DNA of 64,000 nt. Origin: Mesobacillus selenatarsenatis SF-1. GTDB lineage: Bacteria > Bacillota > Bacilli > Bacillales > Cytobacillaceae. Both the position numbers and the translations under genes were made by a program. The DNA lies in the NCBI RefSeq assembly GCF_000813125.1, contig NZ_BASE01000058.1:1-64000 (forward strand), in the 5' to 3' direction. Positions 33,612 to 43,974 of this stretch are shown here, piece after piece; positions within the stretch are counted from its first letter, which is position 1; the number at the start of each line of letters is the position of its first letter. Under the pieces are notes generated by a model, which had not been told where the DNA came from, searched no databases, and saw only the letters and a program-made list of their open reading frames with translations.

Positions 33612-33875
33612 TTACATCAATTTTCCGAGAGGACCTAATTCTATATTCAATTCTTCATTTTCCAAACCAAAGACGGCCTTTAATTCTTCCATCTTTTCTT
33701 CCAGTCTCATCAGTGTAATACCTAATTCTTCGAGTTGATCGTCTGTGAGAGAATCACTTTCAACCCTCCTCATTGCCTGTCTTTCCATCAATTGACGAAG
33801 GAGTTCGATGACTGTCAGAACTAATTTCGCCAATCCCTGTTCTACATTGTTCTGATCCAGTGGTAACCGTTCCAA
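33612..33875 (-). CDS. gvpK: Gas vesicle protein GvpK
   Basis: This 87-residue protein shows the GvpK core EQGLAKLVLTVIELLRQLMERQAMRRVE (conserved piece VIELLRQLMERQAMRRVE) and LKAVFGLENEELNIELGPLG. It is an accessory protein needed for gas vesicle formation in other species. The start is TTG with a GAGGGTGG ribosome site; a stop codon lies just upstream, so no longer form is possible. The N-terminus is shorter than typical. Its first 116 nt overlap the 3' part of gvpS in another frame. Confidence 0.9.
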   Translation of the reverse strand: MERLPLDQNNVEQGLAKLVLTVIELLRQLMERQAMRRVESDSLTDDQLEELGITLMRLEEKMEELKAVFGLENEELNIELGPLGKLM

Positions 33876-34086
33876 CTAACCCACCCTCTTTCAATAAATT
33901 ATTATCATTAATACCAAATGCACTTTCTATTGATGATATCAGCAAGCTAAGATCGATGATGATCAGGTCGATATTAGCAATCGAGATGATTATTTCACCT
34001 CTTACAACTACTCCAGTTTCGATGACCCCATCCAACAAATCGAGGAGAGTCATTTCTTTGTTTTCAAACGGTTTATATTGCTCCAT
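33760..34086 (-). CDS. gvpS: Gas vesicle protein GvpS
   Basis: This 108-residue protein of the GvpA/J/S fold contains LLDLLDGVIETGVVV and RGEIIISIANIDLIIIDLSLLISS. Position between gvpL and gvpK is as in B. megaterium. The ATG at 34086 overlaps no ribosome site of note; a GTG at 34098 inside the gvpL stop region is the alternative. The C-terminal 38 residues or so are read from the gvpK gene in a different frame and do not look conserved, so the functional protein probably ends near residue 70. Confidence 0.85.
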   Translation of the reverse strand: MEQYKPFENKEMTLLDLLDGVIETGVVVRGEIIISIANIDLIIIDLSLLISSIESAFGINDNNLLKEGGLVGTVTTGSEQCRTGIGEISSDSHRTPSSIDGKTGNEEG

Positions 34087-34087
34087 T

Positions 34088-34915
34088 TTAGTCGTCACTG
34101 CCCATTTTAGAAAAATGGTATGGCGGCCAGGGCCCTGTTACTTGGAAGGTACAGCCTCTTTTGCTAAAAAGCTTTTCACACTCATGTATTGCGGAAATAA
34201 ATTCATCCTCCATCTTTTTTTCGACAAAGAAGTCACAGTTTATGATCATGTCATCGGCTCTGCCCGTGACATCCTTTCCCCAGTTACTGCGGAGGCTTGA
34301 GTCCTCTATAAAACTTGTTAGATACTTTTGAATTTCAGCCTGCCATTTCCCGAATTCCTTAACTATTTCCTCCCCTATTTTAAGATCTATCTTTTTCTTC
34401 ATTAAAAACTGCTTCCCTTTTGGCATTGATGCCAGGGAATCTTTCAGTTCAATGATTGACGGATTATTTTCGAGAACAAAGTGTTTTGCTGTTTCAAGTT
34501 TGCAGAACACTTTGAGATTCCATTCTTCTTTTCCTTTCAAAGTTTGCAGTTTTCCGAATAACTCATCATATCTCTCTTTTAGCAGGTTCGATAACTTCTG
34601 TTCGTTTTGGAAAATGGTGCAGAATGACATTGGCAGAATGGTGAAATTCCTGTTTAATTCCTCTATGCATGAATGATGATGGATAGCATTTTCCTGAAGC
34701 CAATCAATATTTTTGGAAAGTGAGTCGATGTTTTGCTGGGAGAATTTTTGTGGATTGACTGGAGTGGCAATAGCAACAATGTCATTAAATTTCATCGCAG
34801 TCGATGGCTGTTGATCAATTCCAATTATTAAAGGGAGAACACTTTTCGAAAGTTCCTCTTTTGGAATGATTCCGTATACATATAAGTAATCCGTATGATT
34901 TTTTTCAACGGACAT
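34088..34915 (-). CDS. gvpL: Gas vesicle protein GvpL (GvpF/L family)
   Basis: This 275-residue GvpF/L protein has the N-terminal strand YLYVYGIIP, the central HHHSCIEELNRNFTILPMSF, and the C-terminal VTGPWPPYHF signature. GvpF/L proteins contact GvpA and assist assembly. The ATG follows GGAGGCAGC. It lies between gvpG and gvpS and differs clearly from the second family member, GvpF. Confidence 0.93.
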   Translation of the reverse strand: MSVEKNHTDYLYVYGIIPKEELSKSVLPLIIGIDQQPSTAMKFNDIVAIATPVNPQKFSQQNIDSLSKNIDWLQENAIHHHSCIEELNRNFTILPMSFCTIFQNEQKLSNLLKERYDELFGKLQTLKGKEEWNLKVFCKLETAKHFVLENNPSIIELKDSLASMPKGKQFLMKKKIDLKIGEEIVKEFGKWQAEIQKYLTSFIEDSSLRSNWGKDVTGRADDMIINCDFFVEKKMEDEFISAIHECEKLFSKRGCTFQVTGPWPPYHFSKMGSDD

Positions 34916-34927
34916 TTTGCTGCCTCC

Positions 34928-35170
34928 TTATTCAAAACTTTTTCTGTCTTTCTCTCGGTTCTTAGCAATTTTATATCTTGTCAGAAGTTCCTGTTCCATT
35001 TCAATGTAAGTTTCTTCATCAATTTCTTCATTCTCAAACATCATATGCAGCTGGAGCAGCTTCTCCTGAATGTGTTGTATATTATAAAGTTCATCATCCG
35101 CTTCTTCCTGGATTTTTTCTGCTAGTTTAATAACTGACCTGATAGGCAATGTGAATAATTTATGAAACAT
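34928..35170 (-). CDS. gvpG: Gas vesicle protein GvpG
   Basis: This 80-residue, strongly charged, helical protein has the GvpG pattern LPIRSVIKLAEKIQEEAD and EEIDEETYIEMEQELLTR. It is an accessory protein of the assembly complex in other species. It starts 2 bp after the gvpF stop, in the usual F-G-L order. Confidence 0.9.
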   Translation of the reverse strand: MFHKLFTLPIRSVIKLAEKIQEEADDELYNIQHIQEKLLQLHMMFENEEIDEETYIEMEQELLTRYKIAKNREKDRKSFE

Positions 35171-35172
35171 AG

Positions 35173-35925
35173 TTATTGTTCAATCCTAAGTCGGATATTC
35201 ACAAAATTATAGGGAGGCCAGGGCCCGGAATATTTAAATTCAGCCCTCTCTTTCCACTGTTCATATAGCTGGTTGACTTTTTCATCAAAAGCTTCTTCAT
35301 ATTCCCGGTCAATCAAAAAAGCGGCATTTAATATGGTCTTACCGGGTACGATGCTATTTAATTTTCCTGATTCTGCTGCATGGAATAATGGGGTGAATAG
35401 TTCCTCTTGGGCTTTTTGCTCCAAATGATTAAATACTCTTTGAACCTGCTCTCCTAATTGAATCTTTTCGTAGAGCAAAGCTGGATCAGAAGCATCCTTT
35501 TTCCCGCTTTTCCATTCATTCAAATATGGGTCCTGTTCAATTAAACCATCAATCCATTTCTGTTTGGCCACTACCTTAAGGCCAACCTCCAGCTTATTTT
35601 CCAACTGGGAAAACAGCGCCTTCAACTCTTTAGATAGATGCTCAAGAATCAATATCACATCCTCTTCAGAATTGAAAACATTTCCGAAGCTCATTGGTAT
35701 GACGGTGTGCGTTTTCATAACCTCCATAATACCCTGCTGATGAGCCAAAAGATTCTGGCGTTCCGGCAATACTTCGCCGTTTACCCTGGAGACGACTGCT
35801 GCAGTATCCTGATGATGAATAGTATAAATCGCTGTCTCTTCACCATTGATAATAACCTTACCCAAATTTTTAGGCATACTTGCCTCTATGGTACAAAACA
35901 CGTAAATACCACCTTCTGAACTCAT
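35173..35925 (-). CDS. gvpF: Gas vesicle protein GvpF (GvpF/L family)
   Basis: This 250-residue GvpF/L-family protein begins GGIYVFCTIEA and contains THTVIPMSFGNVF, VGLKVVAKQKW and the C-terminal SGPWPPYNFVNIRL signature. It overlaps the gvpN stop by 4 nt. GvpF is found at the vesicle surface or in the assembly complex in other species. Confidence 0.93.
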   Translation of the reverse strand: MSSEGGIYVFCTIEASMPKNLGKVIINGEETAIYTIHHQDTAAVVSRVNGEVLPERQNLLAHQQGIMEVMKTHTVIPMSFGNVFNSEEDVILILEHLSKELKALFSQLENKLEVGLKVVAKQKWIDGLIEQDPYLNEWKSGKKDASDPALLYEKIQLGEQVQRVFNHLEQKAQEELFTPLFHAAESGKLNSIVPGKTILNAAFLIDREYEEAFDEKVNQLYEQWKERAEFKYSGPWPPYNFVNIRLRIEQ

Positions 35926-36806
35926 TTACTCTCCTCCTTCTTCTGCATCTCCTTTAAGATCTGTTCCTGAACCGATGAATAGCTTAAATGTGGCAGCTTT
36001 TGCTTTATCGGCCTGGATAGTACATCCAAGCAGATGTTTTGATAATTCTTGTCTCTATTCCTAACAGGGATTGAATGCTCTTTGCAAATTAAAGCAATCA
36101 TCATCGACGACCTTAAGCTAGGGGAATATCCATTACCTAAAGAGCGGAGTTCTGACAATAACCTGACAAGCTTTGCAGAATCCTTCCTTTCCAGACCTGT
36201 CTTCAGCGTTATAATTTCAATTTCTGTTTTTTCATCACATGGCTCCAAATTAATCGTGATTAATCGGTCCATAAGAGCGTCCTGAGTATGAAAGGTTCCA
36301 GCATATTCTTCTGGGTTACTAGTAAATATTATTGAAAAATCCGGGTGGCATTCTATAAAGGATTCCTTCCCCTTGCCATAGATGGGAAGAACCTTCTCCT
36401 CTAAAAGTGATAGAAATATATTATTCGTTTCAGGACGGGAACGGGTAAATTCATCGTAAATGACAGTATGGCCATTCAATACAGCTTCAACAAGCTCACC
36501 GCTAAGCCAAAATGGCCTTACTTCCTGCTCTTTTTTGTAGACTGAATGGATATAGTTATCAACAACCTCCTTTTTTACGTAGCCGTATTGTTGGCCAAGA
36601 AGGTCCTTATTACTCATTTCATGATGCCCCCGGAGGATCGTCACCGGCTTGTTGAATTTTCTTGCTATGTGTATTGCCAGGCTGGTTTTCCCGACACCGG
36701 AAGGACCCACAAAATGTACGGGAAATCCAGACCTTATATATTGTTCGGTTCTTTCTATAACACTCTCAAAAAAAGGAGTATTTACGAACTTATCAACATT
36801 TTCCAA
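35922..36806 (-). CDS. gvpN: Gas vesicle AAA+ ATPase GvpN
   Basis: This 294-residue MoxR-type AAA+ protein has Walker A GPSGVGKTSLAIHIA, Walker B VIYDEFTRSRPETNN, sensor FTSNPEEYAG and the arginine-rich ALMDRLITINLEPCDE. It is required for growth of vesicles to full width in other organisms. The start is TTG at 36806, 8 nt after AAGGAGG. A terminator-like hairpin separates it from gvpA, so it is expressed by read-through. Confidence 0.95.
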   Translation of the reverse strand: MENVDKFVNTPFFESVIERTEQYIRSGFPVHFVGPSGVGKTSLAIHIARKFNKPVTILRGHHEMSNKDLLGQQYGYVKKEVVDNYIHSVYKKEQEVRPFWLSGELVEAVLNGHTVIYDEFTRSRPETNNIFLSLLEEKVLPIYGKGKESFIECHPDFSIIFTSNPEEYAGTFHTQDALMDRLITINLEPCDEKTEIEIITLKTGLERKDSAKLVRLLSELRSLGNGYSPSLRSSMMIALICKEHSIPVRNRDKNYQNICLDVLSRPIKQKLPHLSYSSVQEQILKEMQKKEESK

Positions 36807-36834
36807 CCTTATTCCTCCTTCTCATTTTATAGCC

Positions 36835-36866
36835 AAAAAAGAAGCCAGAAATTACAGTTTCTGGCT
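36835..36866 (-). terminator. Terminator/attenuator between gvpA and gvpN
   Basis: On the minus strand AGCCAGAAA pairs with TTTCTGGCT around a 6-nt loop, followed after 2 nt by six T. A partial terminator here would give gvpA more transcript than the assembly genes. Confidence 0.8.
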
Positions 36867-36878
36867 CCCTGAAAAGCC

Positions 36879-37112
36879 TTACAACCCTAGCGCTTCCTCT
36901 GCAGGCTGATTAGTTTTTAGCAGGCCGACCTTCTCTGCATAAACCAGCCAGGTTTCAACACTTGCAATGACAACGCGAGCCTCAACTGTAAGCAGTTCTA
37001 TTCCCACCAAAGATACTTTTGCCCATAAATCTATTACTACACCTTTATCCAAGATACGGTCTACAACTTCAGCGAGGCTGGATGAGTCGACACTTTTTTG
37101 GATTGAAGCCAC
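36879..37112 (-). CDS. gvpA: Major gas vesicle structural protein GvpA
   Basis: This 77-residue protein forms the gas vesicle shell. It has the near-invariant features [36 protein letters not shown] and [18 protein letters not shown], alternating beta-strands and amphipathic helices. The start is GTG, with a near-perfect GGAGGTGAT ribosome site. Compared with B. megaterium GvpB the tail is short. It is the first and only GvpA-type main shell gene in this cluster. Confidence 0.96.
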   Translation of the reverse strand: MASIQKSVDSSSLAEVVDRILDKGVVIDLWAKVSLVGIELLTVEARVVIASVETWLVYAEKVGLLKTNQPAEEALGL

Positions 37113-37344
37113 AAAATCACCTCCCTTCCATTCAATCTAACAAGGAAAGTGATAGTTTTACAGGACGATTAATGTGGGTGGATCCTTTCCTTGTCCAAAT
37201 CAAAACCACTTCAAAAAAATGAAGTACTACATTGTATGGGAGATATCATAGAAGGTATGGGGAAATGCTCCCTGTCTTTTTACCTGAATTTTTCGACACA
37301 AAAATTTTCCCAACTTAAAAATTCGACAATATATGACTTAGTTG
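37113..37344. other. Divergent gvpA/metalloprotease intergenic region
   Basis: This stretch separates gvpA from the protease gene. No convincing sigma-A promoter for gvpA is visible; the best candidate on the minus strand (TTGGAC, 18 bp, CATTAA at about 37165-37195) is weak, so an alternative sigma factor or activator may be used. A small ACTTCA/TGAAGT hairpin lies at about 37207-37224. Confidence 0.4.
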
Positions 37345-37373
37345 TTGCAATGTTCAGACTATTAAAGTATAAA
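37345..37373 (+). promoter_or_regulatory. Sigma-A promoter of the metalloprotease gene
   Basis: TTGCAA, 17-bp spacer, TATAAA; the TTG start codon lies 55 bp downstream. Confidence 0.6.
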
Positions 37374-37403
37374 TATGATAATCTACTAATTTTTATTAGA
37401 TAG

Positions 37404-39059
<1,656 letters not shown>

Positions 39060-39075
39060 TAGCTTAATATTTAGC

Positions 39076-39109
39076 AAGACTGGCTCATTTATTGATTTGA
39101 GCCAGTCTT
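39076..39109 (+). terminator. Terminator of the metalloprotease gene
   Basis: AAGACTGGCTCA / TGAGCCAGTCTT forms a 12-bp perfect stem with a 10-nt loop, followed by TTTATT. Confidence 0.92.
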
Positions 39110-39194
39110 TTATTATGCTGAGGATCTCACACTTTGGGGTGTATGAAAGATTGGGATAATGGTTTTGAGTAAGCCGGATCGAGGCAGCGGAATC

Positions 39195-39386
39195 TTGACA
39201 GCTTTGCCCCTGGATCAAGAAAAGCTGTCACAAAAACGATGGTATCTTGACAGCTTTGGCCTTGAATCAAGAAAAGCTGTCATAAAAACGACGGAATCTT
39301 TACAGCTTTGGTTCTGAATCAAGAAAAGCTGTCACAAAAACAACGGAATCTCGATAGCCTTCTCCCCTATCCTAAGAAGCTGTCTT
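39195..39386. repeat. Four-copy 52-bp tandem hairpin array
   Basis: Units begin TTGACAGC at 39195, 39247, 39299 (TTTACAGC) and 39351 (degenerate, TCGATAGC), an exact 52-bp step. Each contains TGACAGCTTT and AAAGCTGTCA separated by 15 nt, able to form a hairpin. The array follows the protease terminator and precedes the metI promoter. The fourth copy has decayed. Confidence 0.93.
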
Positions 39387-39465
39387 AATAGAATAACTCA
39401 GCAATGCTCCGCTATTATATTACTGTATTCTGTCACCTATTTACTTCACCGCGCTAATAAAATGA

Positions 39466-39494
39466 TTGACATTCATTCATTAGAGCTGTAATAT
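39466..39494 (+). promoter_or_regulatory. Sigma-A promoter of the S-box methionine operon
   Basis: A perfect TTGACA, 17-bp spacer and TAATAT, ending about 33 bp before the riboswitch aptamer. Confidence 0.8.
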
Positions 39495-39526
39495 TTAGAG
39501 AAATTTAATAATTCAATAATATGAAA

Positions 39527-39688
39527 TCTTATCCAGAGAAGCTGAGGGTCCTGGCCCGGTGAAGCTTCAGCAACCTTCAACTATTTTTTTGTTGAAAAGG
39601 TGCTAATTCCAGCAAGTTTTTTAAAACTTGGCAGATAAGAAGAATGGCTATCATCTGTAAAAGTCTTCTTCTAAAAGAAGGCTTTTTT
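39527..39688 (+). promoter_or_regulatory. SAM-I (S-box) riboswitch with terminator
   Basis: The aptamer (39527-39641) has the hallmark S-box segments: CTTATCCAGAGAAGCTGAGG, CCTGGCCCGGTGAAGCTTC, AGCAACC, AAGGTGCTAATTCCAGCAA and the closing GGCAGATAAG. An AGTCTTCTT/AAGAAGGCTTTTTT terminator follows at 39662-39688. When SAM is plentiful the terminator forms and shuts off metI-metC-yitJ-metH. Confidence 0.97.
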
Positions 39689-39818
39689 GTTTTATTAGAG
39701 ACTCTTCGCACCGTCTTTCTGGAGCTTTGCGATAGTTGTCTTTTTAAAAGTCGATGATTTCGTCTTTACTCATAAAACAAAAATTGCCGTCTAACTACAA
39801 TCATTAGGAGTGAGTAAA

Positions 39819-40934
39819 TTGGCAGAAATCGATACTAAGTTAGCGCAGCTTGGAAACAGGAGTGAAACATCAACAGGTGCGGTGAATCCACCAATCTATT
39901 TAACGACAGCCTATCGTCATGAAGGGATTGGCCAATCCAGCGGCTACGATTATGTCCGCACGGGCAACCCTACTCGGGAAATTCTTGAAAAGGCGATTGC
40001 AGACCTTGAGGAAGGAGACCGTGGCTTTGCCTGCAGCTCCGGAATGGCCGCGATCTGGACAGTTCTTTCATTGTTCGGGCAGGGGGATGAATGGATTGTC
40101 TCAAATGATTTATACGGGGGAACTTACCGTCTCCTAGAGCAAGGTTTCAAAAAGTGGGGATTAAATAGTACATATGCAGACATGGCGGATTTAAACGAAA
40201 TCAAATCGGCAATCAATCATAAAACGAAGGCTCTTTTTGTGGAAACCCCGACTAACCCGCTGATGGAGCAAGCTGATATTGAAGCAATTGCAAAAATAAC
40301 AAAAGAGCACGGTATTCTATTGATTGTGGATAATACCTTCTATACTCCCCTGCTGCAAAAACCAATCACGCTGGGAGCGGATATCGTCATCCACAGTGCA
40401 ACGAAATATCTTGGCGGGCACAACGATGTCCTTGCGGGACTGATCGTTGCAAGGGGTCAGCAGATATGTGATTCTCTCGCCCTTCATCATAATGGCGGTG
40501 GCGCAGTTTTAAGTCCTTTCGATTCCTGGCTCCTTATCCGCGGGATGAAGACTCTGGCGTTAAGGATGGAACGCCACGAACAAAACGCCAGGGAACTTGT
40601 GAATTATTTAAAGAGGCACCATGCAGTGAAAGATGTCCTTTATCCTGGCAGAGGCGGGATGATCTCTTTCAGGGTCCACTTCCCTGCCATGGTCAATCCA
40701 TTTTTAAAAAGTCTTTCCATAATCACTTTTGCCGAAAGTCTTGGTGGTGTTGAGAGCTTCATTACTTACCCTGCAACACAGACACATGCTGATATACCAG
40801 TTGAAATACGGAAACAAACAGGTGTTTGTGACCGACTGCTGCGATTCTCTGTGGGAATCGAGAATGTTGAGGATTTGAAAAAGGATTTAGAAGAAGCCTT
40901 CAGTAAGGCACGCCAGGAGGCAGAAGCAATATGA
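39819..40934 (+). CDS. metI: Cystathionine gamma-synthase / O-acetylhomoserine thiolyase MetI
   Basis: This 371-residue PLP enzyme of the Cys/Met metabolism family joins an activated homoserine with cysteine (or sulfide). The PLP lysine is Lys196 in HSATKYLGGHND; other motifs are YDYVRTGNPTR, ACSSGMAAIWTVLSLF and VDNTFYTPLLQ. The sequence follows B. subtilis MetI closely. The start is TTG at 39819, 8 nt after AGGAG; the GTG at 39810 is only 1 nt from that ribosome site. It heads the S-box operon, and its stop overlaps the metC start by 4 nt. Confidence 0.95.
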   Translation: MAEIDTKLAQLGNRSETSTGAVNPPIYLTTAYRHEGIGQSSGYDYVRTGNPTREILEKAIADLEEGDRGFACSSGMAAIWTVLSLFGQGDEWIVSNDLYGGTYRLLEQGFKKWGLNSTYADMADLNEIKSAINHKTKALFVETPTNPLMEQADIEAIAKITKEHGILLIVDNTFYTPLLQKPITLGADIVIHSATKYLGGHNDVLAGLIVARGQQICDSLALHHNGGGAVLSPFDSWLLIRGMKTLALRMERHEQNARELVNYLKRHHAVKDVLYPGRGGMISFRVHFPAMVNPFLKSLSIITFAESLGGVESFITYPATQTHADIPVEIRKQTGVCDRLLRFSVGIENVEDLKKDLEEAFSKARQEAEAI

Positions 40935-42112
40935 GTCACCAATATACTTTCGAAACCCAGCTGCTCCATAATAAACACAAATTCGATCCTGCAACAGGCG
41001 GTGTCAGTGTGCCGATCCAGCATGCGTCAACATTCCACCAGTCTACGGCAGACAAATTCGGAAAATATGATTATAGCCGGAGTCTCAACCCTACCAGGGA
41101 AGCGCTTGAGGAAATAATTGCAGAACTGGAGGGCGGTGTCAGGGGTTTTGCATTTTCTTCTGGAATGGCTGCGATCTCAACTGCATTTTTGCTTCTTTCA
41201 CAGGGAGATCACGTGGTTGTCACCGTGGATGTTTATGGCGGCACTTACCGGATGGTTACACAGGTTTTGAACCGCTTTGGAATTGAGCATACTTTTGTGG
41301 ACATGACCGACCTTGACGCGGTAGAACAAGCGATTAGACCAAATACTACTTTACTATATGCAGAAACACCTTCTAATCCGCTGTTAAAGGTGACAGATAT
41401 ACAAGCTGTCAGTGAAATTGCGAAGAAACATGGTGCTTATACATTTGTGGACAACACTTTTATGACTCCTTACTTGCAGCGTCCGCTTGAACTTGGAGCT
41501 GATATTGTCCTTCACAGCGCTACAAAGTTTCTTTCTGGCCACAGTGATACGGTCGCGGGTCTGGCGGTAGTTAAGGATGAAGAACTGGCCAAAAGGCTGT
41601 ATTCCCTTCAGAACTCTTTCGGTGCGGTTCTGGGAGTCCAGGATGCATGGCTTGTTATGAGAGGTATCAAAACTTTATCTGTCAGAATGAATCAATCACA
41701 GGAAAGTGCAGTGAAAATCGCTGGATTTTTAAAAGAACACCCTTTAATTAAGAAGGTCTATTACCCTGGTCTTGCGGGTCATCCACAGTCAAAACTTCAG
41801 CTTCAACAGGCATATGGGCCCGGAGCGGTGCTTTCCTTTGAACTTAAAAATGCCGAGTTTTTAGCTAGATTTATAGAAAAAGTAAGACTGCCTGTGTTTG
41901 CAGTCAGCCTTGGAGCTGTAGAATCCATCCTCTCTTACCCGGCAAAAATGTCACATGCAGCCATGCCGCAGGATGAACGTAAAAAACGTGGGATCAGTGA
42001 TGGTCTCCTTCGATTATCAGTCGGGCTTGAAAGCGCGGATGATTTGATCACGGACTTTGAGCAAGCTTTGGATTCCATACTAACACTTGAAGCACAAAAG
42101 GAGGAAGTCTAA
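40931..42112 (+). CDS. metC: Cystathionine beta-lyase MetC
   Basis: This 393-residue PLP enzyme of the same fold cleaves cystathionine to homocysteine. The PLP lysine is Lys199 in HSATKFLSGHSDT; YDYSRSLNPTREAL and FSSGMAAISTAFLLL are typical. ATG overlaps the metI stop (ATGA), and its own stop overlaps the next start (TAATG). With MetI it carries out transsulfuration. Confidence 0.94.
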   Translation: MSHQYTFETQLLHNKHKFDPATGGVSVPIQHASTFHQSTADKFGKYDYSRSLNPTREALEEIIAELEGGVRGFAFSSGMAAISTAFLLLSQGDHVVVTVDVYGGTYRMVTQVLNRFGIEHTFVDMTDLDAVEQAIRPNTTLLYAETPSNPLLKVTDIQAVSEIAKKHGAYTFVDNTFMTPYLQRPLELGADIVLHSATKFLSGHSDTVAGLAVVKDEELAKRLYSLQNSFGAVLGVQDAWLVMRGIKTLSVRMNQSQESAVKIAGFLKEHPLIKKVYYPGLAGHPQSKLQLQQAYGPGAVLSFELKNAEFLARFIEKVRLPVFAVSLGAVESILSYPAKMSHAAMPQDERKKRGISDGLLRLSVGLESADDLITDFEQALDSILTLEAQKEEV

Positions 42113-43974
42113 TGAGTTTCCTGAAACGCCTGGAAAATGAAATTTTAATCGCCGATGGAGCGATTGGTACTCTCCTCCATTCTTATGGAGCCGGTACCTG
42201 TTATGAAGAGTTGAACATTTCACATCCTGATGACATCATTCGTATTCATAAAGCTTATATAAGCGCTGGTGCGGACCTTATCCAGACGAACACATACGCA
42301 GCCAATTATATAAAACTTGAAAGATATGGACTCGAGGATCAGGTGAAAGAGATTAATAGTGCAGCAGTAAGACTCGCCCGACAAGCTGCAGGCACCGATG
42401 CCTATGTCCTCGGGACGATTGGCGGGAACCGGGGAATCAGACCTTCCGCCATTCCGATTGAAGAAATCAAACGAAGCTTCAGGGAGCAGCTCTACTGTCT
42501 TCTCCTTGAGGGTGTGGACGGACTTTTACTAGAAACATTTTATGATATGGAAGAAATCGAGTCGGTGCTGGAGATTGCCAGAAAAGAGACCGACCTGCCA
42601 ATCATAGCCCAGGTATCCCTTCAGGAAATAGGAATCATGCAGGACCAGACCCCGCTTCAGGAGGTTTTCCATAGACTCGAAGACCTTGGCGCTGATATTG
42701 TCGGTCTTAATTGCAGACTTGGTCCCCATCATATGATTTCAAGTCTTGAGCAGCTAGAGCTGCCTTCAAAGGCATTTCTATCAGTCTATCCAAATGCCGG
42801 ATTGCCTGCCTATACAGATGGGAAATTCCACTACGAAGGAAATCCTGAATACTTTGGCAAGTCAGCTCATAGCTTCCGTGACCAGGGAGTCAGGCTGATT
42901 GGAGGCTGTTGCGGAACGACTCCTGAACATATAAAAGCATTTGCTGATGAGCTAAAAGGATTGCAGCCAGTGTTAGACAAGAAAATTTCTGCGAAGAAGC
43001 CCAAAATTGTTGTCACTCCTGCTGACGTAAAAAGGCCATTAGCTCCACTAGATCAGGTGGTAAAGGAACGGCCTTCTGTGATTGTCGAACTTGACTCACC
43101 GCGAAAACTGGATACAACTCGGTTTTTTGAAGGAGCAAAAGCACTAAAGGATACAGGTATTGACGCCCTGACGCTCGCAGATAATTCACTTGCCTCACCA
43201 AGAATATCTAATGGTGCAATCGGACATCTCGTAAAGGAAAAGATCGGTTTGCGCCCTCTTGTGCATCTTACTTGCCGTGACCGGAACATCATTGGGCTTC
43301 AATCCCACTTGATGGGTTTGCATACGCTTGGGCTTCATGATTTGTTAGCCGTGACGGGAGACCCTGCCCGCGTAGGTGATTTTCCTGGTGCGTCGTCAGT
43401 TTTTGATGTCTCTTCCTTCGAATTAATCGAGATGATCAAGCAGTTTAATGAAGGTCTCTCCTATTCTGGAAAGGATTTAGGACAAAAAGGTGCTTTCTCG
43501 ATCGGCGCTGCCTTCAATCCAAATGTCCGTTCCATCGAGAAAGCAGTGGCTAGGATGGAAAAGAAAATCCGTGCTGGTGCCGATTATTTCATCACTCAGC
43601 CCGTTTACTCTGAAAAAATGCTTGTTGAGGTTCATGAAGCAACAAAGCATATAGATGCCCCTATTTATATTGGACTGATGCCGCTAACGAGCAGCAGAAA
43701 CGCAGAATTCCTCCATAATGAGGTTCCGGGCATCAAGATTTCACAGGAAATCCTCGACATTATGGCGAAATTCAATAATGAACCACTGCAATCCAAAAAG
43801 GAAGGCATAGCGATTACAAAAGGTTTGATTGAGGCTGCAGCAGAACTGTTTAACGGAATCTATTTGATCACTCCTTTTATGAACTATGAAATGAGTGTCG
43901 AGTTGTCGAGCTACGCTAATGAATACAGCAGCCGTCTTATGAGGAGGAATCAAAATGTCAACCTTGTTAACTGA
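42112..43974 (+). CDS. yitJ: Bifunctional homocysteine S-methyltransferase / methylenetetrahydrofolate reductase (YitJ-type)
   Basis: This 620-residue fusion has an N-terminal homocysteine methyltransferase domain (about 1-290) with zinc cysteines in NCRLG and GGCCGTTPEH, and a C-terminal MTHFR domain (about 320-610) with VIVELDSPR, TLADNSLASPR, LLAVTGDPARVGDFPG and FFITQP-like YFITQPVYSE. The N-terminal domain resembles the MetH homocysteine domain. It makes 5-methyl-THF for methionine synthesis. It overlaps metH by 20 nt. Confidence 0.95.
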   Translation: MSFLKRLENEILIADGAIGTLLHSYGAGTCYEELNISHPDDIIRIHKAYISAGADLIQTNTYAANYIKLERYGLEDQVKEINSAAVRLARQAAGTDAYVLGTIGGNRGIRPSAIPIEEIKRSFREQLYCLLLEGVDGLLLETFYDMEEIESVLEIARKETDLPIIAQVSLQEIGIMQDQTPLQEVFHRLEDLGADIVGLNCRLGPHHMISSLEQLELPSKAFLSVYPNAGLPAYTDGKFHYEGNPEYFGKSAHSFRDQGVRLIGGCCGTTPEHIKAFADELKGLQPVLDKKISAKKPKIVVTPADVKRPLAPLDQVVKERPSVIVELDSPRKLDTTRFFEGAKALKDTGIDALTLADNSLASPRISNGAIGHLVKEKIGLRPLVHLTCRDRNIIGLQSHLMGLHTLGLHDLLAVTGDPARVGDFPGASSVFDVSSFELIEMIKQFNEGLSYSGKDLGQKGAFSIGAAFNPNVRSIEKAVARMEKKIRAGADYFITQPVYSEKMLVEVHEATKHIDAPIYIGLMPLTSSRNAEFLHNEVPGIKISQEILDIMAKFNNEPLQSKKEGIAITKGLIEAAAELFNGIYLITPFMNYEMSVELSSYANEYSSRLMRRNQNVNLVN

